A stretch of DNA of 64,000 nucleotides from positions 81,276,931 to 81,340,930 of the forward strand of contig OX375872.1 in the NCBI GenBank assembly GCA_947359465.1, written 5' to 3'. Source of the DNA: Metellina segmentata. Its lineage: Eukaryota > Arthropoda > Arachnida > Araneae > Tetragnathidae. A program made the translations under genes and the position numbers. How positions within the stretch are numbered: position 1 is the stretch's first letter; each line of letters starts with the position of its first letter. Shown piece by piece: positions 1-12,279 of the stretch. The notes under the pieces were generated by a model. It was not told the DNA's origin. It saw nothing but the letters and a program-made list of their open reading frames with translations, and did no database searches.

Positions 1-1072
1 TCTCATGAAACTTCTTTAATTGTTAGACTAAAATTCGACTATGTACTGAACGAGCGCGCGGGAGTTTAAAGTTTACTTCCCTTTTCTATATAAAATTTAA
101 TGAAAACTATAGCTACTTTTGAAGTATTCGAGAAAGGAGGAAAAGTTTTCTATGGTAGAACTTGGCACAGATGCTCTCTAGTGTCGCAAAAATATACAAA
201 TTTTTTAAACTTAGAAACAAATTGCATTAGAGTACTTAAACCTTTTTACATTTCTTGTATTCCAGGTACCATGGTACCGGCGACTCCCATATGTAGGGAC
301 TCTAAGGGTTCTCATGATACTTCTTAAAGAGTTGACATAGAATTCGGTTAAAGTATTGAAAGCGTTATAAAATTTCTTTTCCTCATCCGTCAAATTTAAC
401 GAAAACTGTAGCCACTTTTAAAGTATCCACATGAGAAAGTTCTACTATTGGGAGGCTTGTCAGAGGCTATAGTGTTGCTGAATATATTTTTACTAATAAA
501 CTTATATTGTACATAAACTGTGCGTTGGAGCAGAAAAAAAAACGTTTCACATTTTCTGGGCTCCAGGTACGATGATACCGGCGATCCCCGTATGTAGAGA
601 CTTTTCATGATACTTCTTCAAGAGTTGACGTAGAATTCAGTTAAGTATTGAAGACGTTATAAAGTTTCTTTCCCTCATCTATAAAATTTAACGAAAACTG
701 TAGCCACTTTTGAAATATCCAATGGAGAAAGTTCTACTATTGGGATGCTTGTCATAGGCTATAGTGTCGCTGAATATATTTTTACTATTTAACTTACATT
801 GTACATAAACTGTGCGTTAGAGCAGAAAAAACGTTTCACATTTCCTGGGCTTCAGGTACGATGATAACGGCGATCTCCGTATGTAGACTTCCCATGATAT
901 TTCTTCAAGAGTTGACGTAGAATTCAGTTAAGTATTGAACACGTTATAAAGTTTCTTTCCCTCATCTATCAAATTTAACGAAAACTGTAGCGACTTTTGA
1001 AGTATCTAAAGGAGAGAAATTTCTACTAATGGGATGGTATGGATGCTTGTCAGAGGCTCTAGTGTCGCCTCC
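1..1072. repeat. Tandem satellite, period about 290 bp
   Basis: About three and a half degenerate copies of a unit of roughly 290 bp. The landmark GTTGACRTAGAATTC recurs at about 331, 624 and 911 (spacings 293 and 287). Each copy also carries AAATTTAAYGAAAACTRTAG and GTAYGATGATAMCGGCGAT. The first copy is the most diverged and runs off the left edge, so the array probably continues outside the window. Short reading frames inside it (for example 100-327 and 396-608) are not conserved between units and are not genes. Confidence 0.85.
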
Positions 1073-1978
1073 GTACATCATCAGCTGCACATCTCGTGAG
1101 CGAATCTTGTGACAAATGGCATTTAGGGTCAAAGAGAGTCACGGTTCGCCGATGCATGATTGAGGAAACACTGCTACTAAGATGCGTTCTTAATTGAAAC
1201 CTCATGAAACAGATCTGGATGACACTATGTTGCTGGAAAAATGTCTTCACCCCTTGCAGTTTCTCGCTGTGGGAAACTAAGACTTTACACACTCTCACGA
1301 CTATGAAAGCTTTCCAATTTTACATTTTTATCGAAAAATCAACAAATTTCTATTCGATCCAAAAAATCTTGGTGGGTTCAGATTTTTTCTGTCGATTTCT
1401 GAATAGGTTTCTATTCCTCGAGATATTTGTCGAATCTCTATACCAGCGATTTTCAATTGGTGTGCCTTAAGAATGGTATTAGCGTGCCTTACGGATGGCG
1501 AAACGGATTATTTAATTTAAACTGTTGTTTTGAAGTTTTAACAAGTGTGTTCACAAATAATTTCAAGGGATACCCGTATAAATAATTGTGAGAATTATTT
1601 ATATATAACAACGTTTTTTTTAATCAGTTGCTTCAATCACACTTTTTTAAAGAGCCACTTTAGAGCCAAAAGGGTAGGCAACTGCTATTTGTTGCAAATC
1701 AATCAAGATAATACCTAAATAATTTTTTTGGTGTTCCGCAGAATTTTAGGTAGTTTGTGTATTATGAATATGAAAAGGGTTAGAAATTGCTGGTCGAAAT
1801 CATGCGTTTAAGACAGCTTTTACCCACAGAAAGGAAAGCATTTGAATTAAAAAGATTCTTGAATAAAAAAATAAAAATTTTTTTAAATGATAGCGGAGTC
1901 ATCACTTGATCAATTGAAATTATCCATTTTAGCATTAAAATCAAGTATACACGATAAATTTTCCTGATTGTTTGTTCA
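1073..1978. other. Unannotated AT-rich stretch
   Basis: No ORF with a recognisable domain, no RNA gene and no clear repeat structure seen. Confidence 0.5.
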
Positions 1979-2160
1979 CGTTGGCGTGGTATAGTAGTTA
2001 AGAGAGGGGTGCCAGCTCAGGCGTTGACCATGTCATTTGACCGTGGTTCAAAATTACTATGTGCCCTCAGATTTTATTATTATCCCGGACCGTCACCAAT
2101 AACCCACTGTGTTACTCCAATGCGACGTTCATTCAACTACCAACTTGATTGTTTTGCATA
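1979..2160 (+). repeat. SINE remnant (shared-body family), internally deleted
   Basis: Part of a tRNA-like head (GGTATAGTAGTTAAGA) is joined directly to the SINE body at GGGGTGCCAGCTCAGG. It continues through GACCGTGGTTCAAAATTAC to the conserved 3' part (TGTGTTACTCCA...GCGACGTT). About 100 bp between head and body is missing compared with full copies such as 49856-50187. Many substitutions indicate an old insertion. Confidence 0.7.
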
Positions 2161-3111
2161 GTTCGATTACAAAATTTTTAACACAAATCTGTACCTTGGA
2201 AGTAAAAGGGTCAATATCCAAAATCACTGATTTTTAGTTATGTTCACAAATGACTTCGAGATAATAAAAGTTATAGAAAAGTTCGAATGTTCTGCTGTGA
2301 AAGTATCTAAACATCGGAAACGTTTTTGTAAGCTGTATTAAAAATAATTATTATTGATGTAAAATTAGCTCTTGCCAAAGTTTTCGAAATGGACATGACC
2401 CCTTTTCTACCAAGGTACAGAAATAATGTCCTCGAAACTGAATCTAAAGGAATTGATAAGCTAAATCTGCAGACTTAACAGCGAAGCCTTCTCTACGACT
2501 AAGTGAAATTACTCTTATAGAAAGAAGAAAGAAAACAAAGAGCTTTTTCAACAGCTTCTGGTGTTGGTTTCCAGAATATCCCTCGAAGAAACACGATGCT
2601 TATCGCAGAAGCTTAGCTCAGATGAGTTGCTGCCTTTGATACCATAGAAGATGGAAAATCGTAGTTTACTACAGCGTTATCAGTACGGCCATCTTCCAAA
2701 AAGTTCACTAATCTTTCAGGGTCGGCATTTATCTATTTTCTGGGGAGGTGTATTTTTACTTGCAGATTCGAAACAAGAAGTTGACAAATGCCAAAGACAG
2801 ATTCCGCCGCAGATAGTAAATTAATATCGCTTCCGGTGTACAAACGAAAATATTCTTGTCACGTTTATGCATGCGTCTTGTTTGCTACGGACTGAAAAAT
2901 CTTTGTCGGTAAATGACATTTTAAGACACATGGTTAGGTTAGGATTACACAAACTTATTTGTCTTGGCGCGGAATTTGAACAAATAAAGTAAGACGAGCA
3001 CATTGTTTTTGCTGCAACTTTTGCGCATTCCGTACGAACGAGCTAGAAAAATGCCCTGCTAGCTGAAATAGACATTGATGAGCTTTACGATAAATACTTT
3101 TCAAATGGTTG
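2161..3111. other. Unannotated AT-rich stretch
   Basis: Only short unsupported frames on either strand. No domain recognised and no RNA gene seen. Confidence 0.45.
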
Positions 3112-3175
3112 AGTTGGATTTTATCGTGCAAAGAATATTTGGTCATGCTGCGCTAAACACGAGAGACAAAAATTT
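3112..3175 (-). repeat. SINE-C fragment (3' part)
   Basis: Matches the 3' body of SINE family C. TTTTATCGTGCAAAGAATAT followed by TTGGTCATGCTGCGCTAAACAC corresponds to TTTTATGGCGCAAGAACCAT... in the copy at 41944. Only about 60 bp is recognisable. Confidence 0.55.
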
Positions 3176-4069
3176 TGGAATGAAAAGAGTTTGTGGGATA
3201 TTTTTAACTCAACAATTATTTAAAAAAAAGAATAAAACACTAATGCTTCGCAGATTTTGTGTTCCATGTTTTTCAGCATCACTGAATGTGTGCTTAAATT
3301 TTTGTTTGGAGCTTCTACATCGACTTCATATCAATCAGAATTGAGGCAACGTACAGGCGGCAGAGAAGTAATTTTATTTAAAAAAATTAAGCTTGATAAA
3401 CTAATATTTTTACTACACACAAAAGAGCGCATATGTACAAAAGTAAGAATTTGAATGGACATCAACTACATAAAATATTATATGTGTGACCACATTAGAA
3501 TCAGTCATTTTATACTGCAGCATTGATTAAGTGTTATTTATTATACTGACAAAAACATTGCCGTTGAAAAAAAATATATGCTTCTACTTGGAAATCCAAA
3601 TTTAGATGCTTAAATTAGAATAACTGTTGTTTAAAGGTATTGCCAAACAGTCATTGTTTATGCCTTCCAATCAATCTACTTCACAAATATAAAATTATAG
3701 AAGCCTAACATTAACGACAATTAAATAAAACAGAATACCATTAAATTTCTAATATGAAGTTAGTTACAATAGTTTTACTTATTTTTTCATGTAATGAAAC
3801 GCAAAATCTTGAAGTTGAAATTATTGGCTGTTTATGAAAGACAACTAAATCGTGTATTTACAAGAACTAATTTTAGATCAAGCTTTTAATGCATTGTAAC
3901 TTGCAATGAATATGTTTGAGATAGCAGTATAAATTGTAGTAATTACCAACTGTTTAAAAAAAATCAAATTCATACAAATGAATACATCCATCTAGGTGAG
4001 AGATTTTTAGTGTAAACAAACAAATCAGGAGGTGTGCGAAGATTTTACGTCTACTGTTCAAATGCTCTC
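3176..4069. other. Unannotated AT-rich stretch
   Basis: No supported gene or repeat seen. It ends next to a run of G residues at about 4084. Confidence 0.45.
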
Positions 4070-5990
4070 GCTTGATACATATCGGGGGGGGGGGAATTAT
4101 CGGGCAGTTCATTGCCATTTTGGCAACGTTTGGAGTTTAATTCTAAGTAGAGTTACCAATGAACTATCGTGAAGTAGGGTTAGGCGGGGTAATTGTAAAC
4201 AAGCTATACAAGCGCCGACGTGGGATTCCGAGAAACTAAAAAGTTGTGAAATATGAAAGCTGGCAACCCTGAGGATGTAATATGGTGATCTCGTATGCCT
4301 TTGAACTACAGCTGATAGCAATCTGTCTAGTTGAAAAATTTGTGATTGAAACGTTTGGGTTTTAAAGTTTTTGTGTGCTAAATTTTCTGTTGCCCTCCAT
4401 AATATATTGAACGTTATGTTGTTCCAATTCTTTACTACGGTCAGTTATGTTTCTATTGAACAAAAAATCATTGCCTTTTCCTTCTAAGAACCTTAATGCA
4501 CCTACAGTTGAATGTTTACGATTACCCCATATTTTTCAAGGGACGGGGTAATTGTAAACATAACTTTGCCGATAGTTTCGTTCAATTTGGATGGAAAACC
4601 AATGTGTTTTCCGTGTAATTTTGTATTTAATCGGATTTAGTACGTTTGAATTGCGTTTTTTCTTTTTTCGTGTTTTTGGGGAGCAGGAAGACTGATTTAC
4701 TAAAACGTCACACATATGGTGAAGTTCTTACAACTGACCAAGTAGTGTCACTCTTGAAGGAGGCAGAAGAGAAAAAATAACAAAAATAAGCCGAGTGAGA
4801 AGAAAGTGAAAGAACCAAGATGATGAACTATTGAAAGAATTGACTAACAATTGATGGTGGAGAGTTTGAAGTTCTCTAAACATTCAAGTAAAATATAGAA
4901 GACTAGCTTGTAGGGGAAGTTAAATATTTTGGATCCATTCATGAAAGACCTTGAAACGACTACTTTTCTGCTTGTAGATATTGAGGAGGGAAAGAGAAAG
5001 AAAACCCATTTTTCGTATCTATGAAGGGTGAATGTCGTTTCAGAAGAGGAGTTTGAGATCACCAGACTCAAATGCATCGATAATGCATAGACTAAATTCG
5101 CTGTTGTTGAAGAAGACTAATTCTGTGTTATCAAATAGCATGTCTAAGCAGTTTTACCTACTACAACCTGTAGCAAAGAAGGCCGTAAAGAAATTTTCTA
5201 ATTTGAGGGCATTGTTAATGTGTAAGAAATGTAATGTTTTTTTTTTTTTTATACCTATAAGTTTGTATTTTTCAAATTTTAGTTTTTTTTTTTAATTTTT
5301 AAATTTGTATAATTTTTTGTTTTTTACACTAAATACATTCTTTTTTCAGTAAATGCTTGAATTATTTATTCTTATGTATTCCTGGAAGTTCACCTCATGA
5401 TCAATGCAACTTTTAAGTGTCACTATATTTTGCTGGGGTAAGAAGTGGGAGTATTTTGTAAATGTAAAGATCAAAAACGGGGTTATTCTAAACATGGTAT
5501 TAGAAGGGTAAAAATACCATTGGAGTTCCTTCTACTGCCATGACTACTGCTCATGCCGTCACTTCTTCAATATTCAATATCCCGAGGAAAATCGTTGTTT
5601 ACAACTACCCCTACTTTCAGGGGTAATTGTAAACACGTGTGGTAATTGTAAACAGCCGAGTACGGTGTTAAATTTCTTTTCTGGAATCTTCGTATTAATT
5701 AAATATCAAAGTAGAATAGTGACAAATTAGTTTAGTAGGGTGAACAATGTTTAATTACTTTGTCAGGAGTTTGAAAATAAGGGTTGAAGTGAACATACAA
5801 TTTTTTTTTACATTTACCTCGCCTTACCCTTATTCGGAATTCATTCCTTGGAAATTTTTTTGGCGAAGTGCTGACATCGTGCTCTATCGAATAAACAAGC
5901 AAACTGATGTCATGTTCACATTATGATCAGGAAACACGTATCTCAAACACAAAGGCCACCTACATTTAGCTTGACAGACAAAATGTATCT
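4070..5990 (+). repeat. Dispersed repeat R4, split by a DNA transposon
   Basis: The left part (4070-4174) and right part (5833-5990) together match the uninterrupted copy at 13125-13420. Shared landmarks are GATACATATCG, TGCCATTTTGGCAACG, GGAATTCATTC and CACATTTAGCTTGACAG. The break point is occupied by the element at 4175-5832. I do not recognise the family; no coding potential is visible. Confidence 0.7.
4175..5832. mobile_element. Decayed TA-flanked DNA transposon with inverted ends
   Basis: The left end reads GGGTTAGGCGGGGTAATTGT after a TA. The right end, on the minus strand, reads GGGTAAGGCGAGGTAAATGT, also next to TA. Internal copies of GGGGTAATTGTAAACA occur near 4545 and 5620, giving a subterminal repeat pattern. 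TA flanks fit the Tc1/mariner/pogo group, but no transposase domain is readable. The 1.65-kb interior holds only short frames (for example 5032-5295) ending in poly-T. The insertion sits inside repeat R4, which supports these borders. Confidence 0.6.
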
Positions 5991-6688
5991 CGTGGAAGAT
6001 AATCATTAAAAAACCGATAGCGATTGAAGCACCTTTTTTTTTCTCTTAATAATATCTTTCAAAATACGAAACATTAAGATGATAAAATTTATTTCGTTGA
6101 GTTGTTAACTTCCTTTCCTGCTTGTTCAGTTAAAACTACACGAGCTACGTCATTTTACAAAAACATTTACTGAATAATCTAATTAGAATGCTACCAAGTC
6201 CTTCTTATTGTTTAGTGAGTTTTAACGAATAAAAAAAAAAGAGTATAAATTGTTTTTTTTTAACGTCAAATGACAAACTAGCAACACAAATACAAACTTA
6301 TCTGATAACTGCATTCGTGAAAAAAAACGGCGAGTAAATTGCCCATAAACAAAGACTGAAAATTCTTTTTTTTTGGCCCAGCTCACTGAAAAGTCTTCGT
6401 TAATCCGAGGATATAGCATGTGCGTTTTTAGCAGTAGTTGATTTACGAGACATCGCTATTTGAGTAGGAAGCAAAATGGCGTTCACATTTCGGAACGCGG
6501 GTGGCCCCTCGGGGGATATGAATTAAATTTAGAATTTAAGTGGGAAGAATTAAATGGTGTGCGATAAACTAGTTTATATAGTATTTTGTGAGTCAAATGT
6601 AAACGTCTCACCAAATAAACTTTCTTGGACTTACAACTATCACGCGTTCAAATTATTATGCAGTTTTACGTCGAAAATCCGGCATTGA
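5991..6688. other. Unannotated AT-rich stretch
   Basis: Poly-T and poly-A runs only. No gene or repeat structure supported. Confidence 0.45.
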
Positions 6689-6860
6689 TGGGTAGGTTGG
6701 TTGATTCAGTTGGGTTTTTATGCCGCAAGGGCCATATTTGACCATGCTGTGCCAGACACAAAACAAACAATATCAAGTAATAGACATATACGTACAAAGG
6801 AAGTTTTACTGACAGAGAAAAGAGAAATTCACCCAAGGACCGGCATCGATGGAATTTCAG
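6689..6860 (-). repeat. SINE-C copy 1
   Basis: The 3' tail lies at the low-coordinate end (GGTTGGTTGATTCAG...GGGTTTTTATGCCGCAAGG). The body includes GAAGTTTTACTGACAGAGA and AGAGAAATTCACCCA. It is adjacent to and in the same orientation as the next copy. The tRNA-like head is missing. Confidence 0.7.
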
Positions 6861-6870
6861 AAAATTTGGA

Positions 6871-7040
6871 TTGGTTGGTTGGGTTTTATGGCGCAAGGGC
6901 CATTTTGGGCCAAACTGCGCCGAACAGAGTTACGTAAATGGACATGCACACATAAGGAAAGTTTCACTGACACAGAAGAATACATCTAGAGAAAAAATTG
7001 AATTTGCGCCACCTACAACCTGCACTGAAAATATCGGAAT
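6871..7040 (-). repeat. SINE-C copy 2
   Basis: Starts GGTTGGTTGGGTTTTATGGC, then CCGAACAGAG, GGAAAGTTTCACTGACACAG and GCGCCACCTACAACC. It retains more of the head-proximal side than copy 1. Both copies lie in tandem on the same strand. Confidence 0.7.
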
Positions 7041-7863
7041 TCTGAAGCTATCCAAACATTGCGTATAAGGAGCGTTACGTAAAATAGTACGTATTTATAT
7101 TTTTTCGAAACATTTTCCACGTCTTCGCCTTATAAATAGAAGTAAGTAAAAGTGCAAAAAACTAAATATTTATTAACATTTTACGAATTAAAAAATAACG
7201 CAATAATATAAAGGAAAAGTTATTGTCGAATTTAAAACAATCTAAGTAGTTTATATTATATACGTACTTATTATTAAGTGCTATGTTCTCGCTTGTGGTT
7301 TATTAAACAGATCTGTTGATTCCAAGTGTTTTGGTATGTTTTAACAATTTGTCTTAAATCCTGTAAAGTTGTAAATTGTAAAAAGGAAACGGTCTTAAGT
7401 AAAAGGTTTGCCGTCTGCGGAAAGATTGTCCGTTGTTCAATTTGTACAACAGACAACTCCTGTACTGGTAAAGTTGTACTACGGAGTGAAACAAACCAAC
7501 GAGGGGGTGCTGAAAGGGATAATTTATAACAACACAGAAAATGTAAAAACTTAAAAATAAAATTACAATTTTAAATGTAACCAAGGAATTAAAAACAAAA
7601 ATGAAATATCTGAAAAAATATCGGATTTTTAAAGTTGTTAGTTTTCTGGATGTCGAATTTTTGAGGTTTCCCTGTATCATAACGCTGGCCTCATAACATT
7701 AGATCTCACAGATATATCGACATGATTCCATAGAGATGTATTAAAATCGAAGAAATATAAACGCTTCTTCGGTGGCATCTTTACGAACTTTTTAATAATA
7801 CATCCAATGGATTTATTTGTTAAATGATTTTAGCTATTAAAACGTAAAACATTTTACAAACCA
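7041..7863. other. Unannotated AT-rich stretch
   Basis: A 108-aa frame on the minus strand (7354-7680) and short plus frames have no recognisable domain and skewed composition. I treat them as chance ORFs. Confidence 0.45.
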
Positions 7864-8180
7864 AACAGGTACAAACCAAATTCTAAAGAAATCGTAAAAA
7901 TAAAAATTAAAAAAAAAAACACAAAAAAATAAACGAGTACACTTATGTTTTAAGCAGATAAAATCTGAATTTGAAGATAAATAATGAAAATATTTGTTTA
8001 CGATACGCAGTGTCCAGACAATTGTCAGGAATTCCTACGGCTTTACACTTTATTGAAACACGAGGTCTTTACAAAAATACGGGATGTCTATTCCAAAGAA
8101 ATCGTAAAAATAAAAAATACATAAAAAATAAACGAGTACACAGTATTTTAAGCAGATAAAATGTGAATTTAAAGATGTTC
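7864..8180. repeat. Local duplication, about 220 bp apart
   Basis: A segment near 7880-7980 (AAAGAAATCGTAAAAATAAA, AAATAAACGAGTACAC, TTTTAAGCAGATAAAAT) recurs at about 8095-8177 with few differences. Confidence 0.7.
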
Positions 8181-8349
8181 TGATGTCAGAGGCACACGTA
8201 AACCTTCCTCCTGTATAAACCCGTTACGGCCCAGCGATTTTGTTTTCACTTAGTATGTATTTATGAATTTTAATTACGTTCCTTTAGAACAAGAGAGGTC
8301 GGTACTAATATTTTGTGTTCAAACAGCAAAATAACAAAAACACGTCCCC

Positions 8350-8426
8350 TTTTTTTTTAACGTTAGGTACACAATTTTATTTCCATGTGCATAGTGCACC
8401 TGTGCACCCGGGTATTTCGAGCCCTG
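8350..8426 (-). mobile_element. hAT-type terminus (GTGCAC-rich end)
   Basis: The sequence ends in GGGTATTTCGAGCCCTG. Read from the other strand this begins CAGGGCTCGAAATACCCGGG, followed by GTGCACAGGTGCAC-type repeats. The same end occurs at 63876 in opposite orientation. A CAGGG start with short subterminal repeats is typical of hAT elements. The other end and the 8-bp duplication were not identified. Confidence 0.6.
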
Positions 8427-9066
8427 CTGTAATTCATAATGTCAACTGACTAAAAGTGTCTGTAAGACTGATGAATATCTAATTTTCAAAATATTTTACA
8501 CACAAGTTTAATCAAAAATCAATCGGCTGCTATGAAATGCCATGTTGAGAATGCGTGCTTCAATGACCCATGAAATTTTCAACAAGAGTATTCTTGTGCT
8601 AATAACGATATGAGAAGCAATGAGAGAGTAAGAATCTATACTATAGACATTCCCTCCAGTCATTTCCCAGTTAATTACTATACGCTAATCAGATGTTTAT
8701 ACAGTTTGCCCACAATGCCTTGTTTTATACCATTACACACAGAAAACAGAAGGGTACAAAATAACTGAGATGTTTATTTTTCTTTACTTCTAATGCTAAT
8801 GTCTATAATGCTTTGTCTTCTAATGCTAGTGTCTATATTTCATGGCATACTTCTATGTCTTTAGAAGAAAATTCTCCTCTTGGAAAATGTTTTCCAACAG
8901 ATTATTATCAAATAATTTATATTTCTACCAAGTTATTCTTATACATGGCGAAAAACTTTTTTAACTGAAACGTTGGAAGCGAGTATCAACACTGGTAAGA
9001 ATTAAAGATTTTTCCTATCTACAGTATAAAAACATTTTCCCGTTGCATTAGCAATATATATTATTT
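8427..9066. other. Unannotated AT-rich stretch
   Basis: Nothing supported. A short repeated phrase (CTTCTAATGCTAATGTCTAT and a near copy about 30 bp on) lies at about 8786-8835. Confidence 0.4.
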
Positions 9067-9290
9067 GAATTTACGTTGCTCAAGAGCACACGCGGTCTAT
9101 TGACGACTGTTCGGGATGAATTCAGATAAGAAAGACTCGAAGACAACACCTCGTAGTTTTAAATCACGGTTAGATGACGAGGTTAGCAACTGAGCTTGCA
9201 CCCCCATTCTCGAAACTTCCAAACCGCACCAACGCAAGACCAATTCGAGCTCACGACAGAGTTAACGTGCATCAGTCACCGTTGAGCAAA
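9067..9290 (-). repeat. Old SINE copy (shared-body family)
   Basis: The minus-strand body is recognisable through GTTGCTCAAGAGCACACG, CTATTGACGACTGTTCGGGAT, ACACCTCGTAGTTTTAAATC, GATGACGAGG and CGACAGAGTTAACGTGCATC. It is diverged and the tRNA head is lost. Confidence 0.7.
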
Positions 9291-11404
9291 GCAAAACAGA
9301 TTCGATTTCTTTTTTAAATGTCTAAATCTTGTTTTATACGAATGAAATTTTAAAAGGTCAGTTGCGACGATTTTTTCGCTTCCAATCACGCATCACACCG
9401 TTTACTTGAATGGGCAGACATTTTCATCCCCCACAGGGAAAGGGTGAGAAACGTGACCGTTTTCACCTCCTACAACGATAATACACGTGATAAGGTGACA
9501 GGTTTCCAAAAAAATGCCTTTTTTTTCCAACGTATAACTCAGATACTAATTCAGGGGAAATGAATTAGGAAGCAGCGCCGACTTAGGTACAAAAAGCTAA
9601 GAAAATACTAAGATAAGCTAATTATTTCCATGTGGGAAGCAGAAATTCGTTATCAAAGCAATCCCGTGCACATCTTCCACAAACCTCCTGCCGTGGGAAT
9701 AGGACTTATCTTGGGACGTCAGGGCACTAATGATTTCGTTTTCCAACACATGGTTCGAAACTTAAAACCAGTCTAGATACAACAAAGGTAGGCTGGTGTT
9801 TTTTGAGTTGATACTTGAAGAGTAAAAATGTGTCAGATGCTTTTCCTTAAACGTTTATCCGAAAATGTCGCCGGCGAACTTCGGAGAAAAGATTATCAGG
9901 AAACTACGAAAGTTTCGACACCGATTTTATTTTATTTTTCCTGTAGTAGAGACATCAAGCCACAATATGAAAATACAGACTGACGAGTTTCTAAATTTTA
10001 AACTTGGGAGGGGAATTGGGTTGTACCTGATGAATTTCATAATCAGAAATAATGAATATGGTTTCGGGGGTAGCTTTCATTTTCTTACTTTCTACCCGTG
10101 GTTACGTAAGTTTGACAAGAAAACATTGTTATTCTAGAAATTTAACAATCAAATCCGCAAGAATAATATCTAATAAATACGGACAGTTATACTTTAAATA
10201 AAAATGTATAAGAATTTGTCAATATTTCGGCACCACCTGTCTTGGAATTTTTATTTTACCATGATATGAAAAGTTAATTTTTATAAAAGCGAAAGCTTCG
10301 TTCAAGAAAATTTTGAAGTTATTCAAGATCAAGTTTATTTAAAAACAACAAATTCATCGAGGAAAAAGCATCTGAATTACATTGAAGTTACACTGTCTGA
10401 TAAAAAATATGTTTGTTACTTAACTTTTTATTGTCTCTTTTGTTGATCTGCACACATTATGAGTTTTGTTATTGAATATATTGACAGCGGTGAAAACTTT
10501 ATTATAGATTTCAAAACAAAACACTACACTGAAACACTATTTTAAGAACTATTTTAAAGAGTAAAAATAGATATCTGCAAAAATTTCATTTCTAGATCGA
10601 TTAACGTTAAACGAATAAAACTTTGTTAATTTCATAAACATTCATTCCTACAAAGGGAGATATAGTTTTTTTGATAATATATGTACCCCAACGGACTCTA
10701 AACTATTTTCAGTCAAGGTCAGATTTATCCAACCACTTTCATCCGTCATCGACTAGATTGTTGAAAATATGCATGTATCGCACATTCCAACCATGTAAGC
10801 TCGCGTAATGATACGACTCTGCAAAAACATTTCCGCGTTATCTATCAATAAGTCAACTTCACACATTGACTGTTTTCAATACTTTTGAACCAGACAGAAT
10901 ATTTTTTTTGTAAATTGCATACAAGTTAAAGCAATCACAACTCATCCCGATGAACTTTCTGCGATCCAAGTTTAAATGTCTGGCTACCCAGCTTACTTTT
11001 TATTCCGTAGCTATTGGACTTATTTTTTGCGACCGACTTTAGTATAGCCAGACAGATATGGTAATTTTACTACGTCTGGTTTAGTTCAGCCCCTTTTAAA
11101 CTAGGATTTTTTTTATTTACTAAGAGGATTGAACTCTAAACTTTGTGAAAGGCAATTTGAAAGACGTGTTGTCTAGTGAATGTTAGTGATATCAGAAGAC
11201 TCACGCGATTTTGTTGATACAGACAAATAGCGACATCATGAAAGTTATTCCTTAAATAGCAAAGGCCATGGAAACATTCTAGGGAATTCTGAAGGGAATA
11301 GTGGAAAGTTTACAGTTAGTAAAAATTTATCACACAAAATTTTTCATATTTTATATTTGAAACCGTGCTATAAAGTTTGCTGAATGTAATTCATAAGTAT
11401 GTAC
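9291..11404. other. Unannotated stretch of 2.1 kb
   Basis: The only sizeable frame (9865-10137, plus, 90 aa) has no domain, signal or homologous neighbour that I can recognise. No RNA gene or repeat seen. Confidence 0.4.
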
Positions 11405-11693
11405 GTAGGTATTTAATTAACACCGCACTGGAGGAGTCCCGGGATCAAACCCGGAGGGAAAGATTCGTGGACAACACCACGACATTTTGAACCGCGGTCT
11501 GATGACGAGGTAACACCTAAACTGGCATCGCATTCTCCAAACATACACACCACTCCAACGAGAATACATTTGAGAACACGACAGATTTAACGTTCTCCAG
11601 CCTCCTTTGTACACGACAGTCGTGGTTGCATTCGAAAGCGTAACCCCCCGGTTGCTAGTCCGTTACTTTTTCAACCGGGCTACCACGGCCCAC
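11405..11693 (-). repeat. SINE type B, near full length
   Basis: On the minus strand the head reads GGGCCGTGGTAGCCCGGTTG, then CTAGCAACCGGGGGGTTAC. The body follows (TTAAATCTGTCGTG, GTTTGGAGAATGCGATGCCA, CCGCGGTTCAAAAT), and the tail is GTGTTAATTAAATACCTACG. The body is the same as in type A SINEs, but the tRNA-like head and the TACC-type tail differ. Confidence 0.85.
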
Positions 11694-11800
11694 CCCTTCC
11701 TGGGTTCGATTCCAGGATAATCAAACAGTGACACCGGATTGCTTATATTCACTAAAATACACAACATATATTTGTTTCCTGCAATTTTCAATTATTAATA

Positions 11801-12203
11801 CAGTACAAAGTCCCAAATCCGGACGTACGAAATTGTCCAAAATCCGGACATTTTGCTAAGTGGCGGGGTTTTTTTTCTCACTTTTTTACATCTTTCAGAC
11901 AATTTTTATAGAACAAGGATTCAAACCTGGACCTAATTGATGAATCAACGCAAAATAACGGACGTTCAGAAAAAATACCACACAGAAAAATTAGAAGATT
12001 TGCAAGGTAAAAAATGTGTTGCATTGCTTAAAAACGTTTTTTTTTCCTTCTTTTTTAAAGTTATTCCTATTTACAAATCTGCTATTTTACTATTGGAAAT
12101 GCAAAATTCGTGGGGGGTTTAGATTAAGATTTCTTTGACAAAAAATGCATATAATCCGAAATGGCCGAGGTCTGGAGGATTCCGGATTTTGAACTTTGTA
12201 CTG
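11801..12203. mobile_element. pogo-like MITE with inverted ends
   Basis: The left end is CAGTACAAAGTCCCAAATCC (TA just before it). The right end on the minus strand is CAGTACAAAGTTCAAAATCC. The TIR style with AATCCGG resembles pogo/Tigger-group ends; this is from general knowledge. No transposase is readable in the 400 bp. The right-hand TA is not preserved. Confidence 0.65.
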
Positions 12204-12279
12204 TGTGTGTATTGCATCTAATTAATACTGTAGTTTTGTCAGCTCTAAATAATATTCAGTTTCATATGTTTTGTACCAT

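Noticed and set aside
2870..2960. Similarity between this stretch and about 37000-37050 (ACACATGG..., TTTGTCTYGG)
   Set aside because: Only short scattered identities; not enough to define a repeat or exon by eye.
7354..7680. 108-aa minus-strand frame with hydrophobic stretches
   Set aside because: Hydrophobicity comes from AT-rich codons (Phe, Ile, Leu); no family pattern or splice context.
9865..10137. 90-aa plus-strand frame in a repeat-poor stretch
   Set aside because: No recognisable motif, no splice-site or codon support; length is expected by chance in 64 kb.
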